From assembly GCA_023957245.1 (NCBI GenBank), contig JAMLHJ010000006.1:62001-126000 (forward strand): a stretch of DNA of 64,000 nucleotides, in the 5' to 3' direction. Source of the stretch: Chitinophagales bacterium (GTDB lineage: Bacteria > Bacteroidota > Bacteroidia > Chitinophagales > JADIYW01). This document shows positions 36,593 through 44,949 of this stretch, piece after piece (position 1 is the first letter of the stretch; each line of letters opens with the position of its first letter). The position numbers were made by a program, and so were the translations under genes. The notes under the pieces are model-generated. The model had not been told where the DNA came from. It saw only the letters and a program-made list of their open reading frames with translations, and did no database searches.

Positions 36593-37168
36593 ATGATAAT
36601 GAATAATTTAAAGCATTGGTTGGCTTTTGCCTTATTACTAACAGTATTTTCATGTAATGCCAATTCGAATGAACAAGCTAGCTCTTCTGATAGTGCTATT
36701 CAATGGATGTCTTTTGAAGAAGCAGTAAAAAGAGCCGAAACGGATAAAAATCCAAAGAATATTTTTATAGATTTTTATACCCATTGGTGTGGATGGTGTA
36801 AGGTCATGGACAAGCAGACCTTCTCTGACCCCAATGTCATCAAATTGATGAATAAATATTTTTATGCAGTCAAATTTGATGCAGAAAGCAAAGAAACCAT
36901 CAATTTCAAGGGAAAAGATTATGGTTTTGTAGCCTCAGGAAGAAATGGCTATCATGAGTTAGCTGCTAATATCATGCAAGGACAACTCTCCTATCCTACT
37001 TTTATATTTCTCAACCCTAAATTTGAAATCATTACCCCAATAAGCGGTTTTGTTAAACCAGAAGAATTTGAGCCAATAGTCAATTTCGTAGGTCAAAATC
37101 TTTTTATGAAAGAAGGTGGAGGCGATTGGCAAGGATATAAAAGTAGTTATGTAAGAGGGCAAAAATAA
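36593..37168 (+). CDS. thioredoxin-fold lipoprotein
   Basis: Second thioredoxin-fold gene, starting at the ATG at 36593, one base after the preceding stop. The signal ends in VFSC with the lipidated Cys at about residue 21. The redox motif CGWC is at residues 66-69 (THWCGWCKVMDKQTFSD), and LSYPTFIFL contains the cis-Pro. It shares the layout of its neighbour, including the long insertion (KFDAES, FKGKDYG) between the motif and the cis-Pro, so the two probably arose by duplication. An intrinsic terminator follows at 37222. Confidence 0.88.
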   Translation: MIMNNLKHWLAFALLLTVFSCNANSNEQASSSDSAIQWMSFEEAVKRAETDKNPKNIFIDFYTHWCGWCKVMDKQTFSDPNVIKLMNKYFYAVKFDAESKETINFKGKDYGFVASGRNGYHELAANIMQGQLSYPTFIFLNPKFEIITPISGFVKPEEFEPIVNFVGQNLFMKEGGGDWQGYKSSYVRGQK

Positions 37169-37221
37169 TTTATCTTTAATGGAAGAATATCCATATTGTC
37201 TATAAATACATAAAAAGTTAG

Positions 37222-37252
37222 AAGGAGAAAGTAAATATTTTCTCCTTTTTTA
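37222..37252 (+). terminator. terminator after the thioredoxin-fold pair
   Basis: AAGGAGAAA/TTTCTCCTT stem with an 8-nt loop and a following T run, 54 bp after the stop. Confidence 0.82.
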
Positions 37253-37290
37253 TTTTAGCAGTTGAGATAACAGTAACAAAAGATTTATCA

Positions 37291-38391
37291 TTAAAGTTCT
37301 ATTTTAAACTCATAATGAGTACTCCTCCCACCAGAATTTGCTTTCACTAAAATTCCTTTTTTTACCAAATCAGTAATATCTCTTAAAGCAGTATCTTGAG
37401 AAGTCTTTGTAATCTTTGCCCATTTAGATGTAGTCAAATTACCTTTAAAACCATCCAATAATTTATTTAGCATTTTCTGCTGACGTTCATTATTAATTTG
37501 ACCTGCATTCCTTGCCCAAAACAGATGCTTTAGGATTACTTTATTTATAATTGTATTTGAAGAAAGTATAGCAATTTTCAAACATTCAAGAAACCAAATA
37601 ATCGAATCTGTAATATTCAAATCATCTTTTTGAGTATGCTCTAATATTTTATAATAATCCTTTCTTTCATTTTTGATTTGAGCTGACATACTGTAATAAC
37701 GCTGATTAATACCATCTGCTTTAGAGAGTTGCATATCAGTAATAGCACGAGCAATACGACCATTCCCATCATCAAATGGATGTATGGTAACAAACCATAA
37801 ATGTGCAATTGCTGCTTTTAGGATTGGATCAATCTTAGTTTCTTTATTAAACCAATCTATAAACTGCTTCATTTCCTTTTCTAATAATTTTGCATTAGGA
37901 GCTTCGTAATGTACAATTTCTCTGCCCATTCCTCCTGAAACAACCAGCATATCACCTGTGCGCCATTTTGCAACTTCAATTTTATACATTCCGCTTCTAC
38001 CTGTAGGGAATAATGAAGCATGCCATCCAAATAATCTTTCCTCGCTCAATGATTTATCATTATTTTGAGTAGCATCTAACATCATTTCTACGACTCCATC
38101 AATATGCCTATCTGAGTGTTGTAAACCTGAATTTTCTAATCCTAATCTTATCGCAATTGACGAACGAACTTGTTCAGGATTTAGAATTTCGCCCTCGATT
38201 TCAGAAGATTGGACAACATCTAGTACTAGTGTTTCTAAATTGGCATCATCTTTCAACTCAAGACCAAGTAATTCAACTTTGCCTATTAACTTCCCTTGTA
38301 GATTCCTTACCTCACTCAAAAGAGATATGAAATCCTGTTCATTCCATTGAAAATCTGTCCAATTATTGAGTTGATGAATGTAATTTGACAT
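37291..38391 (-). CDS. Fic family protein with N-terminal DUF4172-like domain and winged helix
   Basis: Fic-domain enzyme that transfers AMP (or another nucleotide part) to proteins. The Fic motif HPFDDGNGRIAR is near residue 205. An N-terminal inhibitory motif of the form (S/T)xxxE(G/N) is present as SSEIEG near residue 65, as in self-inhibited class II Fic proteins. The C-terminal about 60 aa look like a winged helix (TSKWAKITKTSQDTALRDI), which may bind DNA. I start at the ATG at 38391 (MSNYIHQLNNW); an ATG at 38406 adds five residues. Two 34-bp repeats lie directly upstream. Confidence 0.9.
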   Translation of the reverse strand: MSNYIHQLNNWTDFQWNEQDFISLLSEVRNLQGKLIGKVELLGLELKDDANLETLVLDVVQSSEIEGEILNPEQVRSSIAIRLGLENSGLQHSDRHIDGVVEMMLDATQNNDKSLSEERLFGWHASLFPTGRSGMYKIEVAKWRTGDMLVVSGGMGREIVHYEAPNAKLLEKEMKQFIDWFNKETKIDPILKAAIAHLWFVTIHPFDDGNGRIARAITDMQLSKADGINQRYYSMSAQIKNERKDYYKILEHTQKDDLNITDSIIWFLECLKIAILSSNTIINKVILKHLFWARNAGQINNERQQKMLNKLLDGFKGNLTTSKWAKITKTSQDTALRDITDLVKKGILVKANSGGRSTHYEFKIEL

Positions 38392-38406
38392 AATAATTTT
38401 AATCAA

Positions 38407-38474
38407 TGCGGTAAAAATTCAAATTATTCTCCGCAAAATATGCGGTAATTAGCACTCTTTTTCTCCGCAAGAAC
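38407..38474. repeat. two 34-bp tandem repeats upstream of the Fic gene, likely operators
   Basis: Each 34-bp unit (38407-38440 and 38441-38474) begins with TGCGGTAA and has CTCCGCAA at offset 22-29. The two half-sites recur at exactly the same spacing while the middle bases differ, so the half-sites look selected. They face the Fic start codon 16 bp away. Confidence 0.7.
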
Positions 38475-38590
38475 ATTTATGAATTGGTCTCATACTTATT
38501 TAAACACCTTCATACTCCATACTTTGAAAGAATTTAAAGAACTAAATACTTAATTTATTCCAACAAGCACGCTCTTACAAGTAGTTTTCC

Positions 38591-38598
38591 TATTTTAG
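38591..38598 (+). promoter_or_regulatory. TATTTTAG box 4 nt before the xth ATG
   Basis: Imperfect TAnnTTTG match at the same 4-nt distance from the ATG as the boxes at 9111 and 21801. No clear -33 element. Confidence 0.35.
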
Positions 38599-38602
38599 CA
38601 TT

Positions 38603-39385
38603 ATGTCTAGTTTGAAAATTGTATCTTATAATGTAAATGGTATTCGCTCTGCTTTGTCAAAAGGTTTGAGCAATTGGATTGAAGAAAATGATTACGATAT
38701 TATTTTATTTCAAGAAATCAAAGCAGATTTAGCTTCCATACCCACTGAAATTTTTGAACATCTTGGTTATCAGAATACTTGGTTTCCTGCTCAAAAGAAA
38801 GGTTATAGTGGTGTCGGAGCAATTTACAAACTTCAGCCTGAACAAGTTATTCATGGGATGAACATTGAGGAATATGACAACGAAGGCCGCTTGCTTAGAC
38901 TAGACTTTGGAAACTTTACCATCATCAATTCCTATTTTCCATCAGGTTCAAGTGGAGATATTAGACAAGATGTCAAAATGAAATATTTGGACAGTTTTTA
39001 TGATTATATTCAAGATTTAAGACATACTCGCCCAAATATTCTAGTTTCTGGAGATTATAATATTTGTCATCATTCAATAGACATCCATGATCCTAAAGGC
39101 AATAAAAATTCATCTGGCTTCTTACCTGAAGAGAGAGCATGGATGAGTAAATATTTTGCACATGGATTTATAGATACATTTAGATACTTCAATCAAGAAC
39201 CTGACCATTATTCTTGGTGGTCATACCGTGCTGGAGCTAGAAGTAAAAACAAAGGTTGGAGAATTGATTATCATGCTGTTACTGAGCCTATAAAAGATTA
39301 TTTGAAATCAGCAGACATTTTCCCTATGGTTGTACATTCAGACCATTGCCCTATCTATGTAGAAATTGACAAAGCAATTGTATAA
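38603..39385 (+). CDS. xth: exodeoxyribonuclease III
   Basis: AP endonuclease / 3'-to-5' exonuclease of the EEP superfamily for base-excision repair. VSYNVNGIRSA, the metal-binding LFQEIKAD, YSGVGAIYK, SGDYNICHHSIDIHDP and the catalytic VVHSDHCPIYVE are visible. At 260 aa it has a normal length. A TATTTTAG box (38591-38598) stands 4 nt before the ATG, so a leaderless transcript is plausible. It is divergent from the Fic gene across a 211-bp gap. Confidence 0.95.
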   Translation: MSSLKIVSYNVNGIRSALSKGLSNWIEENDYDIILFQEIKADLASIPTEIFEHLGYQNTWFPAQKKGYSGVGAIYKLQPEQVIHGMNIEEYDNEGRLLRLDFGNFTIINSYFPSGSSGDIRQDVKMKYLDSFYDYIQDLRHTRPNILVSGDYNICHHSIDIHDPKGNKNSSGFLPEERAWMSKYFAHGFIDTFRYFNQEPDHYSWWSYRAGARSKNKGWRIDYHAVTEPIKDYLKSADIFPMVVHSDHCPIYVEIDKAIV

Positions 39386-39431
39386 ATAGCGAACACCTAT
39401 TCGAAGATTTTCACTATTACATAAAAGAAAA

Positions 39432-39439
39432 TATCTTTG
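39432..39439 (+). promoter_or_regulatory. TATCTTTG -7 box for the second OppA-like gene
   Basis: Exact TAnnTTTG match 30 nt before the ATG at 39470. Confidence 0.45.
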
Positions 39440-39469
39440 TTGTAAATTTTTGATTTTTATATTTTAAGT

Positions 39470-41212
39470 ATGAACTCACTTTCATTTAGATATTACTTAT
39501 TCTTCATCATATTTCCATTATTAATTTCTGGCTGCCATTCCAATGATAGTACTGAAAGCAATTTGCGCCCAGCAAAAGGAGATAGATATTATGGCGGTAC
39601 ACTTAGATATAATGAAGAAGAATTTCTCAAAAGCCTTTACCCTCTCAATGTTACCGAGGTGACTGGACATAGAATCACTGAACAGATTTATGAAGGCTTA
39701 GTTGAGTTTAATCAAGAATCTTTGGCAATTGAGCCTTCACTTGCCAAAAGTTGGGATGTAAATCCTGAAGGTACAATATACACCTTTCATTTAAGAACAG
39801 ACGTATATTTTCATGATGACCCATGTTTTCCAAATGGCATTGGAAGACGAATGATAGCAAGTGATATCAAATATTGTTATGATAGATTATGCTTTAATAA
39901 CCCATCTGAAAATCAAGGATTTTGGATATTTAAAGATGTTGTCAAAGGAGCTAATGAGTATAATGAAGCAACAGGTAATAAAACAATACCCCCACAAGGA
40001 GTAGAAGGTGTAAAAGTGATTAATGACAGTACAATATCTATTGAATTGTATCAACCTTTTTCTGTTTTTCTTTCGAGAATGGGATTGGTATTTGCAAAAG
40101 TTTATCCAAAGGAAGCTGTTGACAAATATGGTAGCGATATGCGTATTAAGTGTGTTGGAACAGGACCTTATCGTCTAAAGTTGATGAAGGAAAATGAAAT
40201 CACTTTCTTAACACGCAATGATAAATATTGGAGAAAAGATGAGTTTGGCAATCAACTACCCTATATAGACCATATTAAAGTCACTTATATTAAAGAAAAA
40301 AGAGCAGAATTTTTATCCTTCAAAAAAGGAGAGATTGATTTTATTTATAGATTTCCATTAGATATGGTGGATGAAATTTTAAAACCAGATGGCACTTTAA
40401 AAGATGAGTTTAATCAATATCAGTTACAATCAAAACCTGTCATGGCAATTCAATACTATGGTTTTTTAAATATCCATCCTATTTTTAAAGATAAAAGAGT
40501 CAGACAAGCATTTTGTTATGCAGTAGATAAAGATAAACTTTGTACCTATACATTGAGAAATTCAGGTTTTCCTGCCAACTATGGAATGGTACCTCCTGGA
40601 ACAGGTACTTATGATGCAACGCTAGTACATGGTTATAAATATAATCCAGAAAAGGCAAAATCATTAATGGCAGAAGCTGGTTATCCCAATGGAAAAGGAT
40701 TTCCTAAAATCACACTACAATTGAATAGCGGTGGAGGAAGAAATAGTCAAGTTGCAGAAGCTGTTCAAAAGATGTTAGAAGATGTTTTGAATATCAAAAT
40801 AGAGCTATTGACAATTCCTTGGGCACAGCATACAGAAGCTGTAGAATCAGCAAAAGCTGCATTTTGGCGACTTGGTTGGGTAGCTGATTATCCAGAAGCG
40901 GAAAACTTCCTCAATCTATTTTTGTCAAAATATGTTCCAGCTGATATCAATGAGAAAACATACATCAACTCATATAGATATGTCAATAAAAACTTTGACA
41001 GTGTGCTAGAAAAAGCGTTGAGAACTGTAGATGACAAGGAACGCAATCAATTATATGCCGAAGCAGATCAAATTGTTACCAATGATGCTCCAGTTATGCC
41101 ATTGTTTTACGATGTAGATCATCGTTTACTTCAACCTAATCTTCATAATTTCAACCAGAATGCAATGGAATATAGGAATTATTCTGTTGCCTATTTTACT
41201 CCTAAGAAATAA
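39470..41212 (+). CDS. peptide-type ABC transporter substrate-binding lipoprotein, second copy
   Basis: OppA/DppA-family binding protein of 580 aa with a lipoprotein signal (FPLLISGC, Cys about residue 22). SLAKSWDVNPEGTIYTFHL, LRTDVYFHDD, GTGPYRLKL and VRQAFCYAVDKDKL are family blocks. It is a clear paralog of the lipoprotein at 14367-15968, and like it has no permease or ATPase next door. A TATCTTTG box is at 39432-39439, 30 nt before the ATG. A terminator shared with the convergent amidohydrolase follows. Confidence 0.9.
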   Translation: MNSLSFRYYLFFIIFPLLISGCHSNDSTESNLRPAKGDRYYGGTLRYNEEEFLKSLYPLNVTEVTGHRITEQIYEGLVEFNQESLAIEPSLAKSWDVNPEGTIYTFHLRTDVYFHDDPCFPNGIGRRMIASDIKYCYDRLCFNNPSENQGFWIFKDVVKGANEYNEATGNKTIPPQGVEGVKVINDSTISIELYQPFSVFLSRMGLVFAKVYPKEAVDKYGSDMRIKCVGTGPYRLKLMKENEITFLTRNDKYWRKDEFGNQLPYIDHIKVTYIKEKRAEFLSFKKGEIDFIYRFPLDMVDEILKPDGTLKDEFNQYQLQSKPVMAIQYYGFLNIHPIFKDKRVRQAFCYAVDKDKLCTYTLRNSGFPANYGMVPPGTGTYDATLVHGYKYNPEKAKSLMAEAGYPNGKGFPKITLQLNSGGGRNSQVAEAVQKMLEDVLNIKIELLTIPWAQHTEAVESAKAAFWRLGWVADYPEAENFLNLFLSKYVPADINEKTYINSYRYVNKNFDSVLEKALRTVDDKERNQLYAEADQIVTNDAPVMPLFYDVDHRLLQPNLHNFNQNAMEYRNYSVAYFTPKK

Positions 41213-41221
41213 GATACATCA

Positions 41222-41265
41222 ATAAAAAAAGAGTGCCAAGATTTTCCTAGCACTCTTATATTTTT
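41222..41265. terminator. bidirectional terminator between convergent OppA-like and amidohydrolase genes
   Basis: An 8-bp stem AAGAGTGC/GCACTCTT with extra inner pairing, a run of A on the left and T on the right, so both strands get a T tail. Confidence 0.78.
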
Positions 41266-41312
41266 AGGCTGTTTGCAAATATATTTCCTATTTTATTTGC
41301 AAAATATTTAGA

Positions 41313-43064
41313 TTATTTATTGCTCAAATTGGATCTTAACAATTGTCCAAATATTTTCTTTTTACCTAAATCTTCATGAAATTGAACAACACCATTATTG
41401 GTATATGCTTCATTTCCGTTGATAAATACATGCTGAACAACTTTGCCACTTCTTTTGACCAATCTATATCCACCACCAAAAGCAGGGTGATAATCTTCAA
41501 TTGGGTCTGAATTGATTTCTGCTTCAATTCTCGTAGGATCGATGACAACAACGTCAGCTCTTTTGCCTACAGTAATATCTCCAGCATCAATCCCTAGAAA
41601 GTCTGCAGGTTCTTTTGTTGAGCGATAAATTGCTTTCTCGATTGGCATATCTTCTGGATATCTTAGAGCAGTTTTCAAAAACTGTAAAGGACCATCGTGA
41701 AAAGCCATATTGACATTATGAGCACCGCTATCATTAAAGCCTGGCATACAATGTTTGTAACCTAACAACTCCAATCTCACTTTTTCTCTATGATTGGAAG
41801 TATCGCACCACCAACGGATCTGAGTGTCATACTCTGCCAATAAATCCATGAAATGTTCAACTGGATCTTTCTTAGCATCATTAGCAATCTGAACAAAATT
41901 TTTACCTATATGTGAAGCATCTGGAGATTTCACTACCCACATTTCTTTTAATGCTCTAGGAAATACAGAAGCAGCTTTATGATTCCATTCCTTTTCAAAT
42001 TGCTTTCTAAAGCTTTTATCTTTAAAAATCGTTTTCCTTTCTTCTCCAGTTGCACTTATCGCTTTTATCATCGAAGGAAACTCTTCAAATAATGGAGTAA
42101 TCGGTCCATCACCAAAGTTCTTAAAAGGTTCTGCAAGTGTCTGAAATCTCATTTCTGCACCCAAAATATCATTTCCTAAGAAACCTAAAAGTTTGAGTAA
42201 TTTATAAATTCTTTCATTGGATTTAAGGTCCAATGCAGCTACAATTGTTGTTCTAATACTCTTTTTAAAGAATCCTCCCCTGCTCAAATTCATTATCGTC
42301 ACAAAAGATGTTTTATCTATAGCATTGGGAGTAATTTGTAACACTCTATTGTGTTTTCTTAAAACATCAGCCAATTTATAATACTCAGATTTTGCAGCTT
42401 GTTGTGATGGGACAGAAACTCCAGTAAATTTTTTATTATATACACCAGCCCAACGATGAAATGGCAACATATCAACAGATACACCTAAATACCCTTCATC
42501 CAAAGCTTCTTCTACTAATTTTTGCATTTTTTGAATTTCTTCATTACTTGCTTTTTTCTCAGTAAAACTCCTTTCAACACCCATGGCTGCCATACGAATA
42601 TTGGAGTGACCAATAAAACTGGCAATATTTGGACCTACAGGAACTGTGTCTAAATGCTCATAATACTCTTTTGGAGATTTCCAAGTAATATTTCCTATCA
42701 ACCAATCACTCAATGCTTTGGCAGGAATATTCTCTACCCTACAAAACAAATCGACAATATCTTCATCTTTACCCACCGCAGCAGATAAAGAACAATTGCC
42801 AATAATTACAGTTGTAACTCCATGCCTTACAGACTCATCTAATGCAGGCATCACTTCCAATTCAGCATCATAATGAGCATGAATATCTAAAAATCCTGGG
42901 CAAATCCATTTACCAGTTACATCTATTTCTTTAGCTCCTTCAATAGCAGCTGCTTTATCTGAAACAGATGCAATAATATTATCTTTTATGACGACATCTT
43001 TTTTGACTCCAGGGTTTCCCAATCCATCAAAATAAATTCCGTTTCTAAGAATTGTTACAGACAT
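41313..43064 (-). CDS. N-acyl-D-amino-acid deacylase-like amidohydrolase
   Basis: Amidohydrolase-superfamily enzyme resembling D-aminoacylases. The metal motif HAHYDAEL is near residue 63, after CPGFLDI. The Cys-containing GNCSLSAAV, GHSNIRMAAMG, and the late DSGAHNVNMAFHDGPL and GKRADVVVIDP complete the pattern. I start at the ATG at 43064 (MSVTILRNGIYFDG), giving 583 aa; a reading from 43127 would add 21 residues not expected at the N-terminus. The substrate is inferred only by family. It follows the APS reductase gene by 125 bp. Confidence 0.86.
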   Translation of the reverse strand: MSVTILRNGIYFDGLGNPGVKKDVVIKDNIIASVSDKAAAIEGAKEIDVTGKWICPGFLDIHAHYDAELEVMPALDESVRHGVTTVIIGNCSLSAAVGKDEDIVDLFCRVENIPAKALSDWLIGNITWKSPKEYYEHLDTVPVGPNIASFIGHSNIRMAAMGVERSFTEKKASNEEIQKMQKLVEEALDEGYLGVSVDMLPFHRWAGVYNKKFTGVSVPSQQAAKSEYYKLADVLRKHNRVLQITPNAIDKTSFVTIMNLSRGGFFKKSIRTTIVAALDLKSNERIYKLLKLLGFLGNDILGAEMRFQTLAEPFKNFGDGPITPLFEEFPSMIKAISATGEERKTIFKDKSFRKQFEKEWNHKAASVFPRALKEMWVVKSPDASHIGKNFVQIANDAKKDPVEHFMDLLAEYDTQIRWWCDTSNHREKVRLELLGYKHCMPGFNDSGAHNVNMAFHDGPLQFLKTALRYPEDMPIEKAIYRSTKEPADFLGIDAGDITVGKRADVVVIDPTRIEAEINSDPIEDYHPAFGGGYRLVKRSGKVVQHVFINGNEAYTNNGVVQFHEDLGKKKIFGQLLRSNLSNK

Positions 43065-43189
43065 AAATATATTTTTCCTAAAAATAGTATTTTGAATAGA
43101 AAATAAAAAAAATGAATGCACTGACATTGATAAGTAATTATCAATTCAAAGCTTTTTTAGTTTTTGTCAAAATTGAAACAAACTAAATC

Positions 43190-43864
43190 TTATACATGCA
43201 AACCACATTCTACCTTAGACATATTCTCCCATCTGCCTGCACGTCCATTGCTAGCAACAGTGCATTGTTGACAACCTACGGAGTGAAAACCTTTTTGATA
43301 TAAAGGATGTTGAGGTAATTGATTATCAGATATATATCTTTTTACATCATCTGCAGTCTGATCGATAATGGGATTAAACTTGATGATATCTTTTTTATAC
43401 TCAAAAATATTGCTTTGAGCTCGAAATCCACTTTGGTAAGACATTAAGCCAGTCACCCAGACATCAAAGTTTAATTTGAGTTTATCCAAAGGTTCGACTT
43501 TATTGACAGAGCAACACAAGTCTGGGTCTTTTGCCCAAATTTCATTTTTAGTAGTAAATTGATTTCTCCTTGCATCAGGTAAAACATCGACAACATTCAA
43601 ATTCCATTCCTGGGCTAAAGAGTTTTTGTAAACAATTGTTTCAGGAAAATGATAAGTAGTATCTAGGAAGTAAATTGTTTCAGTGGGATTAACTTTCTGA
43701 AAAAGATGTAATAAATAAATTGATGTCGTGCCAAATGATGAAGTCAGCAGAATACTATTAAAATCTTTATACAATTCACGTATTCTTTCTTCAGGTGAAA
43801 GAGGTTGATATTTTTCGCATAAAGATACAATTACTGAGTTTGAAACATCATACAAAAGCGACAT
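43190..43864 (-). CDS. cysH: [4Fe-4S] adenylyl-sulfate reductase, thioredoxin-dependent
   Basis: Assimilatory sulfate reduction enzyme that forms sulfite. The ATP-pyrophosphatase-like fold shows SFGTTSIYLLHLF and FLDTTYHFPET. Two cysteine pairs, DLCCSVNK (about residue 108) and GCQQCTV (about 200), are the [4Fe-4S] ligands that mark the APS-specific rather than PAPS-specific type. The nucleophilic Cys sits in VECGLHV at the very C-terminus. At 224 aa it is typical. No other sulfate genes are adjacent, but the upstream neighbour is a thiol peroxidase. Confidence 0.9.
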   Translation of the reverse strand: MSLLYDVSNSVIVSLCEKYQPLSPEERIRELYKDFNSILLTSSFGTTSIYLLHLFQKVNPTETIYFLDTTYHFPETIVYKNSLAQEWNLNVVDVLPDARRNQFTTKNEIWAKDPDLCCSVNKVEPLDKLKLNFDVWVTGLMSYQSGFRAQSNIFEYKKDIIKFNPIIDQTADDVKRYISDNQLPQHPLYQKGFHSVGCQQCTVASNGRAGRWENMSKVECGLHV

Positions 43865-43951
43865 CTTACAATTGTTGATTTTTAAATTTCTGATTATATT
43901 AAGGAGCTAATCGGATTTAAAAGTACTTACTTCATCATCAATAAAATATTG

Positions 43952-43987
43952 AAAAATCAGATTTAATTATTTAGCAACAAATCTGAC
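43952..43987 (-). terminator. second terminator downstream of the peroxiredoxin gene
   Basis: TCAGATTT (43957-43964) and AAATCTGA (43980-43987) pair, with a T run on the minus strand after the stem. It lies just beyond the longer structure at 43992-44081. Confidence 0.6.
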
Positions 43988-43991
43988 TAAA

Positions 43992-44081
43992 AAAATAACT
44001 GCTACATCTTAGATAAAATACTCTTTCAGATTGTTTTATATAGCTGAAAGTAACAGATAGTATCCTCTAAAATGTAGCAGT
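43992..44081 (-). terminator. long imperfect hairpin with T run in the peroxiredoxin 3' end
   Basis: Nested pairing: ACTGCTACAT/ATGTAGCAGT (10 bp), TTAG/CTAA, ATAC/GTAT and CTTTCAG/CTGAAAG around a 13-nt loop, 25 bp in all. A run of seven T follows on the minus strand. It begins 14 nt after the stop codon. It is much larger than a minimal terminator. Confidence 0.75.
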
Positions 44082-44095
44082 CTCTCTATAAACTA

Positions 44096-44731
44096 CTATA
44101 GATTGGGTTGTGGGGTAGTTCTTAAGTAAGGTTTGATTTTAGTATAACCTTTAGGGAATTTTGCAGGAATATCTTCATCTTTAATAGCAGGTGCAATGAC
44201 TACATCTTCACCTTGTTTCCAATCTGCAGGAGTAGCCACACTATAATTTGCTGTTAATTGTAATGAGTCAATCACTCTCAAGATTTCATTAAAGTTTCTA
44301 CCTGTTGATGCAGGATAAGTCAAAATTAATTTGATTTTTTTATCACCTCCGATAATAAATACTGAACGTACAGTAAACTTATCTGATGCATTAGGATGTA
44401 TCATATCATATAATGCAGATACTTCAAAATTTGGGTCTGCAATAATAGGATAGTTAACAATTGTATTTTGAGTCTCATTAATATCTTTCACCCAACCCAA
44501 ATGAGAATCTAATGGATCAACACTTAGAGCAATGGTTTTCACATTTCTCTTCTTAAACTCATCTTGTAATTTTGCAACTGTGCCCAATTCTGTAGTACAT
44601 ACTGGTGTATAATCTGCAGGATGTGAAAATAATACTCCCCAGCTATCACCTAACCATTGGTGAAAACTTACTTCTCCTTCTGTTGTGTCCACTGTAAAAT
44701 CTGGTGCGACATCGCCTAATCTAATTGCCAT
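44096..44731 (-). CDS. peroxiredoxin, 1-Cys (Prx6) type
   Basis: Thiol peroxidase that reduces H2O2 and organic peroxides. The peroxidatic Cys is in HPADYTPVCTTELGT (about residue 45), and Arg in FTVRSVFII is the expected active-site partner. No resolving Cys is seen elsewhere, and the long C-terminal arm (GEDVVIAPAIKDEDIPAKFP) is characteristic of the Prx6 subfamily. It has 211 aa. The upstream region carries a promoter, a folded leader and an intrinsic terminator before the gene, and its 3' end has an unusually long hairpin; both are described separately. Confidence 0.93.
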   Translation of the reverse strand: MAIRLGDVAPDFTVDTTEGEVSFHQWLGDSWGVLFSHPADYTPVCTTELGTVAKLQDEFKKRNVKTIALSVDPLDSHLGWVKDINETQNTIVNYPIIADPNFEVSALYDMIHPNASDKFTVRSVFIIGGDKKIKLILTYPASTGRNFNEILRVIDSLQLTANYSVATPADWKQGEDVVIAPAIKDEDIPAKFPKGYTKIKPYLRTTPQPNL

Positions 44732-44793
44732 AATGCTTTGTTTTTGTTTGTTTGTTAATAATTATTTTATAGTTTATTTTTCCTTTTATTCAT

Positions 44794-44825
44794 AAAAAAA
44801 GCCCTTCTGATGAAAGAAGGGCTTT
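44794..44825 (-). terminator. intrinsic terminator between the RNA leader and the peroxiredoxin gene
   Basis: A perfect 11-bp stem (44798-44808 with 44815-44825) and 6-nt loop, followed by seven T on the minus strand. It also could end the E1 transcript. Confidence 0.88.
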
Positions 44826-44946
44826 ATATCGCTATGGCTAAATAGTATCAAATATATACACAATTTCCCTTCCTGTATGGTTTCATACAACAACAGCAAT
44901 TGTTCATTGATATTTTCAAACTATTTAGCATTGATTTAAAATTGTA
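44794..44946 (-). ncRNA. candidate structured RNA or attenuator leader upstream of peroxiredoxin
   Basis: Minus-strand RNA of about 150 nt from a start near 44946 to the terminator. A 10-bp outer stem pairs 44920-44929 with 44837-44846 and is extended by ATCAA/TTGAT after an 8-nt bulge. Inside are hairpins AACAA/TTGTT (44889-44904) and GTATG/CATAC (44875-44888). GAAGGG at 44867-44872 is complementary to CCCTTC in the terminator's 5' arm, which would allow an antiterminator. No known RNA family is recognised. Confidence 0.6.
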
Positions 44947-44949
44947 CCT

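Noticed and set aside
44837-44929. Reading the leader as a 6S RNA
   Set aside because: 6S RNA has one long hairpin with a central open bubble; this sequence gives a multi-branched fold, so that label does not fit.
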